Source: Orthonyx spaldingii
Lineage: Eukaryota > Chordata > Aves > Passeriformes > Orthonychidae
DNA length: 64,000 nucleotides
Direction: 5' to 3'
NCBI GenBank assembly: GCA_013397795.1
Contig: VZTJ01001650.1
Location: 965,346-1,029,345 of the forward strand
Both the position numbers and the translations under genes were made by a program. Below the pieces are notes generated by a model. That model worked only from the letters and a program-made list of their open reading frames with translations. It was not told where the DNA came from and did not search any database. Shown here piece by piece: positions 51,801-61,130 of this stretch; within the stretch, counting starts at the first letter, position 1; each line of letters begins with the position of its first letter.

Positions 51801-54539
51801 GGCATTCCCTGTGGACTCCTCACAGTCCCGCCCAACTTCAGTCCCCTGCCCTCAGGACTACCCCTTTCCCACCCTCGCATCGTCTGCTTTGCAGCAAATT
51901 GTTTAAACCATGAAAGCTCCTGAACGCTGGAGGGAAGAGGTGGGATGGAGGCCACACAGCTCCCTTGACCCCAGTTAGTGTGGGAAAGGGCTACAGCAAA
52001 ACTGGTTAGGAACTGGCAGCCAGCCCCAGGGGAAGCAACAGCTAAGCCTGAGCTTATCCCTCCCAAGCCAAGCGCCAGGGCAGCGGATGCAAATCCCAGG
52101 CAGGCCAGGAATTGCCTGGCACCTCTCCCAGGGTGTTTGCACCTTCATCCTCGGGCACCCTAGGAATGTGGTGTGACGGGGAGAGGGGATTCCTGCAGCC
52201 AGGGGGGAAAACTGGAGTGGGGGTGCGGCCGGCCAGGGCACTGCCAGCAGGCCGGGCTCCACCACCTGCAGGCACTGGGGCTGGGCCAGAGCCCGGCTTG
52301 GAAGTGCTACGTCGGAGGCTTGTGCCATGCCTGGGCACGTCCTCACTTTGTTTATTCCTTTGACTTATTCTTTTATTTGACTATTTATTCCTGGCTGCCT
52401 TTTTCTCACGGTGGCTGTGTTTATTTAGCACGCCAGGCCTGGAGCCCGCCGGGCTCGTGCTGCTGCCGAGCACAGCCGTAACCCGGGCGCAGCAAGTGCC
52501 ACGACAGCAACAGGCTGAGGTTTCTCCCAAGGGCCTGCTGGGGTGTTTGCAATGAGTTGGGATAGTGTTTCAAGGGGACAGTGGGCAGTGGACAAGAGGG
52601 TGGTCACGCGTGCTTGGCACCGTTGAAGCTGCCTGCACACGGCCACACCAAAGGCCTCCAGCACCTGCACGCCTGTCCACCAACACAGCCTTGTGGGGCT
52701 GTGGCAGCTGCACCAAGCAGAGAAACTCTAGGCTGGAAGGAGACAGGTTTGGTAAGTGTGAGGGTGGCCCGCCAAGTGATGCCATCCCCATGCCGTCAGT
52801 GATGCTCCTTGGGGACCCTGTCCCCACCAGCCTCCCAAGGTCCCAGGTGGTCCCAGAGCCCGAACCCCAGTGTGATGTGGAGATGCCAGCAAGCCATCAG
52901 CCCTCCTCCCTCCATTCCCAGGCCCTATGTGGCATCTCCCGTGGTGACAGCCCCCAAGGACCCAAATCACTGGGTCCTCTTGATGCTGAGGATGCGGCTG
53001 CGGCTGGGGGCCGGGGAGCCATGGCAACCCGACAAGGATGGGGGTTGCCATGGCAATGAGAGGCGCAGCATCCGGAGCAGGCTTTGGGCAATGGATGCTC
53101 CAGGTAGGATGGGAAACAGGACCAGGGTACTGCCCCAAGGCTGGGGAATGCCAAAGCCTCAGCTTAGAGTCCAGGAAAGCTGCCCTGCTCTGAGGGCTGC
53201 CCCTGGCCCACAGTGCCTGCTGGGGGTGAGCAGATGGAGGCTGCTGGGGTTCAGGCTCTGTGCTTGGCCCTGCTGTGGCCCCACTGTGCCCACTGCCACC
53301 ATCACCTCTGGCTGTTCCCAGGCAGCCCCAGCAGGACATGGTGCTGGTTCCTGCTCAGTCTAGAGAAGCAACCATCTCTGCAGGGTATGCAAGGTCAGGA
53401 GAGGCCTCTTGGATTTTTGCTGCCAGGAGGTCTGCCAGCATCTCTTAACATGAGCACGAACCCCAAATATCTTGTCACCCCATTTGGGGGTCACTACCCT
53501 CCACCTGGGAATGTCCCTATGCGGTCAAGCTGTGGCACAAAGCAGGTTACAGCCCCTAAATCTCAGGGTTTGGAGATTATCTGCTTCCTGTGACTAAGGC
53601 GGGCACCCAGCTGACCCCAGCTCAGGGCTGAGCATGCAAAGGGCGTCTGCACTGGCATTTCAGCTGCAGCCCCCTAAAATGTCTCTAATGGGGTCAGGCT
53701 GCTAATTGCTTGGTCAGCAAAGGTGCCTGAGAGAGCAGTGGGCTGGGTGAGGGTGCTGCATCACTAATTGACAACCCTGCCTTGCCCCCAGTCCCATGGC
53801 CACCAGTGTGTCCCCATCCTGCTGGCCCGGTCCTGCCGGAGGGCTGGGAGGCATCGAGGGGAAGGGGGCGATGGGAGGAGGAAATGGACCTCCCAGCTGG
53901 GAAGCACGCGGGAGAGTGACATTTGCCAGACACTGATGCTGCTTTTGATAAAGAGCAGGGGGCAGTTTGCTGCCCACAGGCACCCGTGTTTCCCACACCT
54001 CCCAGCAGCTGGGGGACAAACCTCGTTCCCCAGCCCTGGAGCCTTTGCCTCCCACAGAGCTGGAGCCACACGAGGCTGGATGCCTTCCTTTCCCTTTCGG
54101 CCCCAATGGACTGCAGAGCAGGGGGGGAAAGGCACAAATCCTGATTTTTATTTATTTTTTGTGTGGCATTTGTCAGCACCTGATGACAAAGGGCTGCTGC
54201 AGAAGTGGACAGTGTCACCTGGACAGCATCGACATGGTTGCAACACACACCCTGCAGCAGATGGACAGGGCCTGCTCTGCAAACACACAAGCCTCATCAC
54301 ATTTTCCCAAGGGCACATCCCCAGTGCAGGAATGAGCCCAGAAGCCAGGATGACAGCCACACTGCCTTCTCATGCTGCCTCCCAGGCCTTCAGCACCTGG
54401 CAGGCCCTTTCCCCCTGCAGAAATAGTGGCTGAGCTCTCCTGCAAGCGCACGCCAACAAAAGGGGCTGGCGGCCGCTGGCAGCCGCTTCCAGCGATTCCA
54501 CCCTGGAGCTTGTGGCTGGGCTTTAGATCTGCTAAGCCT

Positions 54540-54715
54540 GCTTCAAACTTTGCACTGGGAGAAGTGATTTGTCTGCAAATGTTATGTGGTTAAAATAAAT
54601 GCAGAGAATTTTAATCCTGGGAATTTGGAAAGTAGGAGATTTAAAATAACAAAACCCTTTCATATGGCACTTAATCCGAAATTAGCTGGGTTTTAAGTTT
54701 TACGGCAGTAGCTGA
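54540..54715. promoter_or_regulatory. AT-rich island, possible conserved non-coding element
   Basis: An AT-rich block with TTAAAATAAATGCAGAG, GAATTTTAATCC, TTTAAAATAAC and CACTTAATCCGAAATTAGC inside GC-rich flanks. CACTTAA is an NKX-type core and TAATCC an OTX/PITX-type core. It lies about 4.5 kb upstream of the EPHB-type first exon. No repeat signature is seen. Confidence 0.25.
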
Positions 54716-54889
54716 TCATTCCTCGGCCACCTCCCGCTCAGCGTGGGAAGGGGGGCTCCCCAGATTCCCGGGGCAGGGAGCAATGGGGGCTGCAGGATGG
54801 GCTCTCCCGGCCCCGCTGTGCCTCGCCGGTGCCAGGGCGGTGCCGGAGTAGTGACGGCACTCTTTTTTTTGTTGACGTGGAATGGATCT

Positions 54890-54990
54890 CCCACAGCTAC
54901 TTAAGGTTTTAATTGCCCTGTGATTAAAGTTTTCATTACTAAGCAATTAGCACCTGAAATTTTAAGTGCTGAAGTGTTTAACTGCATCCT
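54890..54990. promoter_or_regulatory. Homeodomain-site cluster, candidate proximal enhancer of the EPHB-type gene
   Basis: About 100 bases contain TAATTG (54910-54915), GATTAAAG, CATTACT, CAATTA (54944-54949), an E-box CACCTG (54951-54956) and TTAAGTG (54962-54968, the complement of the NKX core CACTTAA). The block is abruptly AT-rich between GC-rich sequence and lies about 4.2 kb upstream of the coding start. The site density is seen directly. The enhancer role is inferred. Confidence 0.3.
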
Positions 54991-56814
54991 GAAGCTGCCA
55001 GAGGTGAGGGGTGGTGGATGTGGGTGGGACGGGAGAAGGTTTTGAAGTGGGGACCATGAGTAGCAGGAGGTGGCTTCCTTGCGGGGGCCCAGCCGGGCTG
55101 GCACAGACGCTGCCGGCCGACCCAACCCGCTGGCAGCGCCAAACTCCTGGCAGCACAGGGAGGAGCTCCCGGAGGGGCAAGCGCCCAGAGAGCCTGGGAA
55201 GGAGACAGGCTGGAGCCGGCGCTGGTTTGGCGGGGAGCACACCGGCTGGGTGAGCTGGCAGCCGGCAGCGCTCCCTGCCCTGGGAACAGGGCCCCACGGG
55301 GCTCCCCTTGCACTGGGGATGGCACAAGGGACCCTCCAGCAGCCGCCTGGCTGACCCAGGTGCCTGCTCAGATGTCGTCCCTCTGAGTGCAGCCCTTTGG
55401 ACAGAGGACTTGGAGATGTCACTTGATGCCATGATGGCCCCACTACAATGGTATCCAGCCCAGAAACACGGGGAAATCCCCACCCGGCTTCCCACATCCC
55501 CAGCACAGCTACGCTCCAGGTGAGCAGACAATGGAGGCCTCTTGCAGGACTTTTTCTTGCATTCATCCAGTTCCACCCTTCAAGCACGTCCCCATACCTA
55601 CCTCGTGGCGATGCACTCCTGGGACGGGCTGCCCGGTGAGGAATGTACTCCCTTCTGTTTGTTTTTAGACTCTTGCTGGGTAATTTCATTTGATGCCCCT
55701 TAGATCTTCTGAGAAAATAGGAATAATTGTTCCCTAATCACCTTTCCTTGTGAAATTGCAGCTGAGGTTGCCGCATGCAAAGGCGGCGAGGGGCGGTGAC
55801 TGGCACAGTGGGCAGGGTGCGTGGGTGCACCCGTGTGCAGGGCCACGGTCTGACACACACCATGCACGTGCCTGTGTGACACAGACCCGTCACCGGAGCA
55901 CATCGGGGCTATATTTGAAATGGGCAGTGACAGCTAGCCTTGCTCAAGCAGGATGGAGTCTCGGGGTGAGAAATTTCTTATGGAGAGAGGGCTGGGCTAG
56001 GAGGTTTGTCCTCTGAACCTTCCATGGCCGTTGCTGCTTTTCGAGGTTTTCCTTTCAACTCTGCCACTCCCTGACTGCATGGGAATGCCTCACAGGGACA
56101 CCGTGGGCACCGCAGCTTTGCTGTGCAGGCTGGAGGCTGTTCTAAAGCGGAGCATCACTAACTCAGGCCAGTGCTGCAGACAAGCTCCCCTGCCTATCCC
56201 ACAGCCCCACGTTTCATCCCTCAGCCCATCCCTGTCCACGTCTTGCCAACACAGTGCTCGTTGCAGCCCTATTCAGCTCCAGCCGTGACCCCAGGGTGCC
56301 AGGGAGGGGATCAGGGCTCAGTGCATGTGCAGGGACATTGTGTGGCTGGGAGCTGTCTGTGTTTTTACAGACATGCATATCCCACATCCCTCGGGGGCCA
56401 CAGCAGCGCCATCCTGAGCACCGAGTCGGTGCCCAAGCAGGCGGGTTGGCACTAAAGACCCAGCCCCTGCCAGCAAATACCACGCAGTTACCACAGTTAT
56501 TTGGTATTGTGCAGGCATCGGAGCCCTGCCAGCGCTGCTCCCCAGGCTGCCCACCAGCTGCAACACACAAGCAGCGACCGGGGCTGCCTGGCCAGCCAGC
56601 TGCCCTGAAATCCTCAGCCCCCAACCGGGACCGCGGCGCTGCAGCCGCCGGCACCGGGGAGCCTGAGGCCCCGGGGAGAGGCAGGCTGGCAGCACCAGCT
56701 CAGTGGGACCGAGTGGGGGCTCATTAATTACAGCACGTGGGGAGCGACGTGATTGTATGGAGCATCCTCCCCTGGCCGGCGCACCCCCGCTGCCTGCTCC
56801 AATTTCTCATCCTA

Positions 56815-56985
56815 TTCTGAAATAAATTCCTTTCGGGCTGAAATTTGCCAGGCATGGCTTGGCTCCAAGGGGAATTCTTGGAGAAAGTTTAAGTAAAATT
56901 GGTTCAGCCATTTTTGAGTTATTCAAGTGTGAATAAGCAATTTCCCCATGTGCTCCGTTCAGAAATTTTGTGCTTGGGTAACTCA
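56815..56985. repeat. Possible old interspersed repeat, family not identified
   Basis: The segment GGTTCAGCCATTTTTGAGTT with its neighbours (AAGTTTAAGTAAAATT to the left, TTCAAGTGTGAATAAGC to the right) resembles a word string I associate with ancient vertebrate repeats. I cannot name the family. It is AT-rich compared with its flanks. A conserved non-coding element is the main alternative. Confidence 0.25.
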
Positions 56986-58519
56986 GACCTCTGGAACTGC
57001 AGAATAAACGAGGTTTCTGCATCTCGCTAAGCCGGCAGGGAGGGGATTTCCTGCGAGTGACTTCACAGGGAGACAGCAAATCTTCCCACCCTGAGCTTGG
57101 CCTTTGGTTAAGATTCTCAGTATCTCCATCAGCCCCCAGCCCTCTCCTTCCCCACTGATGCTGCATTCTACCCCCATGCATGTGTTAATAATGCCAGCTT
57201 TGTCACTCACTTCTCTGCTGCTTATCTCCTTGAGTGACAGCATGTCCAAACCAACAATTTCTGCTTCTTTGCTAAAACTTTGGCATTTTCCATGAGTGCA
57301 ATCCCCTTACTGCTGCTTTGTTCCCCAACCACTTCCTTTTACCTGGAGGGTGCAATGCCCCACTTGCTGCATCTCCTGTCCCTCACAGAGATTTATCACA
57401 ATCATCTGTCATATGTCCTGTCTTAAATTAGCACACGGGCTCTCTTGGGCATGACTTCTCCTTCAGGAACCGTGCCCAGTGGTACTGAGGCACTGTGGCA
57501 GTCCTCAGGGCACAGCATTCTGGCGAGACTCCCTGCAGCTCCTGGAGGATGCCAGCATTCCTGCAGTAGGAATTGGTAATCTCCAAATTTTCAGCTGCCC
57601 AGGCAGAGCTCAGGTCTATGCCAACCTCTCTGGTCAGGACTTGGGAAGCCAAATCCTTCCAGCCCTGGCGGGAGCGTACAGCAGAAGGCAGAGGGGATAC
57701 GCATGTGCTCTGCGTCTGTCCTCACAGAGTAGAGGTCAACCATAGCCAGCCCTGATAACCTCCCAAATTCCTGCTCCTGCCAGCAGCCGCGGGGAAGGTG
57801 GCCAGGAGTGTGGTCCTGTGGCCGCCCCACTGCGCTAGTACGGGGCCAGGGCTGGGGCTGCACGGCAAGGGAGTTTCTGGAGCAGGATTCTGGGGCAGGA
57901 GCACTGTGAGGAGGTGCTGCTTGCAGATGGCAGGTGTCTGCGGGGACAGCCCAGACGGCTCTGCCAGGGGGACAAAGCTGCCCAAGGTGAAGCAGCCAGC
58001 CATGCACCCCACTGCCCCTGGACCTGCTGCAGTTCCAGCCACTCCCAGAGACCAGGGGCATCAGCATTCCCCAACATCAAGGACTTGGGGGATTTTGCTA
58101 AGCCCAAGTGAAGTCACCCCAGGCATCTGAGGGGCAGATGCAGGGCAGAGGGCCAGGACAGGTCGTAGCCTGTGTCCCACACCCATCATGGCAGGTATGT
58201 GTCTGTCCTGAAGGATGTGGAAGTGCTGGCTCCAACCACCAGGAGAGTCTGGATACACCATCCTGGGGGAGCAGAGTTTGTCCCAGACAGGGTCCCAAAA
58301 CCTTCCCGTAGCAAATTCAGGACAGAGGGGAAAGAAGACTGAGGCACCTACAGGCTTGGAAGCTGTGGCTGTATGCCTGGTAACCAGCACCTTCTCCCAC
58401 GAGGAATGTGACAGGGAAGGCACTTTGAGGGTAGGGGTAGAGGTCCTGAGAGAGGTCACTTCAGGGTGGTCTCTGTATGGTTTCAGCTTGGCCAGGATCA
58501 CAGCACTCGTCACTGTGGT

Positions 58520-58705
58520 GGGAATCCTGGTGTGGTGGGGATGGGATGGAGAGGCTTGTGATATGATGAGATGGGGTGGGTGAGGTAGGATGGGATGTAT
58601 GGGATGGGCTGGGGGAGAATGGGGTGAGATGGGTTGGCAAAGGGTGGGATGCATGAGAGACGGAATGGGACGGCAGAGAATGGGATGGCAATGGGTGGCA
58701 CAGGC
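58520..58705. repeat. Degenerate GGGAT-rich minisatellite
   Basis: The plus strand is built from variants of a 5-10 base unit (GGGAT, GGGATG, GAGATGGG, GAATGGGATGG), with almost no C, from about 58520 to 58705. Copies are imperfect, so it is an old or continually mutating simple repeat. It lies directly upstream of the CpG-island promoter. Confidence 0.8.
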
Positions 58706-58779
58706 AAACCAGCCTGCCCGTAGTGTGGCACAGAGGTGCCCACGGTCCCGTCATCACACGCACTACCAGGCTCACGCCC

Positions 58780-58902
58780 TCAGCCGCACCCGGCGGGGCG
58801 GGGGCCGGGGCCGCGCGGGCCGGGGCCGTGCGGGGCAGGCCGGGTGCGCGGCCCCTTTAAGAGCCCAGTTCCGCGGGCGGCCGCTGGGTGGGGCGCGCTC
58901 CC
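58780..58902 (+). promoter_or_regulatory. CpG-island core promoter of the EPHB-type gene (partial)
   Basis: Sequence is extremely GC- and CpG-rich. A double GC box GGCGGGGCGGGG (58792-58803) fits SP1-family binding. GGGGCC repeats follow. A TTTAAG sequence at 58856-58861 could act as a TATA-like box. The sequence then runs into an assembly gap, so the transcription start and most of the 5' UTR are missing. The position 260-380 bases before the start codon fits a proximal promoter. Exact initiation sites cannot be read. Confidence 0.65.
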
Positions 58903-59126
58903 NNNNNNNNNNNNNNNNNNNNNNNNNNNNNNNNNNNNNNNNNNNNNNNNNNNNNNNNNNNNNNNNNNNNNNNNNNNNNNNNNNNNNNNNNNNNNNNNNN
59001 NNNNNNNNNNNNNNNNNNNNNNNNNNNNNNNNNNNNNNNNNNNNNNNNNNNNNNNNNNNNNNNNNNNNNNNNNNNNNNNNNNNNNNNNNNNNNNNNNNNN
59101 NNNNNNNNNNNNNNNNNNNNNNNNNN
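58903..59126. other. Assembly gap (224 N)
   Basis: A run of undetermined bases in the most GC-rich part of the window, probably a sequencing dropout. It removes the 5' UTR and probably the transcription start of the gene to its right. The true gap length is unknown. Confidence 0.99.
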
Positions 59127-60710
59127 GGACTGCCCGGCGGGGCCGCCCGCACCGCCCCCGCCATGGCCGCGGCCCGCCCGGGGGCCCCCCCGCCGCCGCC
59201 GCCGCTGCTCCCCCTCCTGCTGCTCCTGCTGCTCCCCGGTGGCCGCCGCGCTCTGGAGGGTGAGTACCGGGGCGGGCGCGCCCGTCCGCCGCACCGGGGC
59301 CCGGGCGACCGCGCACGGGTGCACGCATCCTCCGGGGTGTCCCAGGCCCACCGTGGCTCAGCTCGACTCGTCGTGGCGGCGCGGATGCCCGGTTGTCGCC
59401 GGGAGAGCTCGCCGCCGCAGCCCCGCTCCAGCGCTTAGCCGCCCTCAGTAGGTTCCAGAGTCAACGCCCCGTGGAACCGAGCCCGGCGCGGCGGAGCCGC
59501 GGCATCCGCGGCCGGCGGCTGCTGGCAGGGAGCGGCGCCTCTTTGGATACTCGGTTCACGTTTCGAGGCTTTTCGCCACGACCGAGAGGGCTGGAAAATT
59601 AATATTTCTTTCAGTGGAAGCTCGCGGCGTGCCAGAACTGGTGGGGCCGCGGAAGGAGTGTCCGTGTGCCGTGTCCGGCTCCATCCCTTCCCCGGCAGGG
59701 CTCGCCGCGCCCGCTGCCTTAACCCCCGAGGCTCCAGCGTGGGACCTCCGGGCGAGTGGCCACGCGTGCCGCATCTACCCCCGGCCGGGTCTGCGCTCCG
59801 CGGGTCGCCCACCCTCGAGCTCTCGTGGAGTTGAGAATAGAACGGGGAGTGATTCTCTCCCCCTTCGAGAGTGAACGCAGGTTCGCGGGGCCGCGCCGCT
59901 GCACCCCAGCTTTGAGCGAGGAAAGTGGCTTTTGGCCCCGCTGGGGTACCGGGCGTTCCCGGACGGGCAAGGCGGGTCGCAGCGGAGAGAAGGAGGAGAA
60001 GAGGGCCCGGACGGGTTTTGTCTCGGCACAAAGTGTGCGGAGCTCCGGCCGGAGTGCCAGGGGCCGCGGCGTTCCGGTGTCCGGTAACCGAACCCGCTGC
60101 CGGAGCGGCGGGAGGGAGCTGGGGAGGGGAGGACGGAAGGGAAGGGAGATCGCCCGGTGGGAGCAGAGCTGTGGGTGCCCCCGCCCGGGCACGGGGCGGC
60201 GGGGGCTGCTCGGAGGCGGTGTCGTGCTCGGGCTCCCGCTGCCGTCGCCCTGCGTTGGGAGGTTCGGGCCGCGGCGCCGGGGGTGGCCGTGGGCAGGAGC
60301 CCTCCCCCGCTGCGGTGGTTGGGGGACGTCTTTCCTTCGGCTTTGGGCTTTGTAGAAAGTTTGGGGGGGTGCTTGTTGTCCGCGTTCCTTTTCGTCTTCC
60401 CTTCGTGCGATTTTTTTGTTTTTTCTTTAAAAGGGAGGAAAAAAAATTAAAACCCCTCGTCCTTTGTACGCTGTAGGAATCAGAGCTGTGGGCCTGCCCG
60501 GGTCCGTGAGCTCCCGGCTAAGCGGGAACCCCGCGGCAGGAGGGGAAGGGAGAAGCCACCGGCACTCAGCCCTCGCGGGATGGAGGCTCCCGAGCACCCG
60601 CCCGGGGATCGTTGCCTTCTGGAGAGGTGCCGGAGGATGAAGTTGTGGGCAGGGAGCCCGGCGGGGCCCCACGCTTGCGGCAAGCCCCTCGCAACCTGCT
60701 TCCCATCAGC
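59127..60710. other. CpG island continuing from the promoter into intron 1
   Basis: CpG dinucleotides are dense and GC content is very high from the gap to about 60700, after which both fall. With the part left of the gap the island exceeds 1.9 kb. Islands this long usually mark broadly regulated developmental gene promoters. Large open frames in this region on both strands (for example 59435-60031, -, and 59756-60355, +) are stop-poor because of base composition. Confidence 0.8.
59163..59259 (+). CDS. EPHB3: Ephrin type-B receptor (probably EPHB3), coding exon 1: signal peptide
   Basis: EPHB receptors are membrane tyrosine kinases that bind ephrin-B ligands on neighbouring cells and guide axons, cell sorting and boundary formation. 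Only the first coding exon is here: 32 codons plus one base. The start ATG has an ideal Kozak context (GCCGCC-like, CCCGCCATGG). The peptide begins MAAARPGAP, then a proline run (residues 9-14), a leucine-rich hydrophobic core (15-24), and ends PGGRRALE. Cleavage probably falls near Ala30, leaving LEE at the mature N-terminus as in EPHB3. The exon ends in phase 1 before GTGAGT, so a spliced AG or AA would complete Glu33, as in EPHB genes. There is no in-frame stop between the gap and the ATG, so an upstream start cannot be excluded. EPHB3 is favoured by the Pro/Leu-rich leader and RALEE end. The paralogue is not proven, since exon 2 lies outside the window. Confidence 0.62.
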
Positions 60711-61059
60711 GGTTTGGGAATTTGGGAAGAATAGCTGGCGTGGGGGCTGGCAGCACCGGTGTGCATCACCTGGGGACAGTCTCTCCAGGCCCGGGGAGAC
60801 AGAGAGCCCCAGCCTCTCCCCCACTACCGTCCGGGGATGGAGCGGTGCGAAGAGTCGGATGGAGAGAAAATAAACAGCCCCTGCTGAGGAGTCACTGGGT
60901 TTTTTCAGCTTCTCAAATGTGTGGAGGGGTCAGGGGTTGAACACGCCGTCTGAGAGGTCAGGGCCCAGCTGGGTGCCAGCCTAGTGGGACCACTTCGGGG
61001 CTGGCTGGCAGCTGCCCAGCAGTTTTCAGGCTGGCCCCGATTCCCCTGGGATTCTCTCC

Positions 61060-61090
<31 letters not shown>

Positions 61091-61130
61091 TTTTTTTTTT
61101 AACATTTCTTTTTTTCCAACATTTTTTTTT
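61060..61130. repeat. Long T-rich tract
   Basis: T25, then AC, T14, then further T runs broken by AACATTTC and CCAACA, ending at CCCTTTGC. Low-complexity sequence inside intron 1. It could be the antisense poly-A of an old retroposed copy, but no gene body is recognisable. Confidence 0.85.

Larger units (their letters stand above)
44999..58519. other. Intergenic, no gene recognised
   Basis: No gene is supported over 13.5 kb. Contents are a TA/CA simple repeat (45852-45891), a poly-T run (48382-48395) and a 17-bp tandem repeat (48785-48824). AT-rich islands lie at 54540-54715 and 54890-54990, with a possible old repeat at 56815-56985. A small TAATTGG/TTAATTAG pair occurs at 46478-46500. GC-rich chance frames up to 262 codons (54901-55689, -) occur. 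None has a domain, splice-site or start context that would support a gene. Confidence 0.55.

Noticed and set aside
53768..54433. 221-codon plus-strand open frame
   Set aside because: Ser/Pro/His-rich with no known motif; overlapping minus-strand frames of similar length show that this is composition.
54901..55689. 262-codon minus-strand open frame
   Set aside because: Runs through the AT-rich regulatory-like block and GC-rich unique DNA, with no recognisable domain. Composition explains the lack of stops.
59435..60355. Long open frames on both strands in the CpG island
   Set aside because: Stop codons are rare in such GC-rich DNA, the translations are Arg/Gly/Pro-rich, and the frames lie within intron 1.
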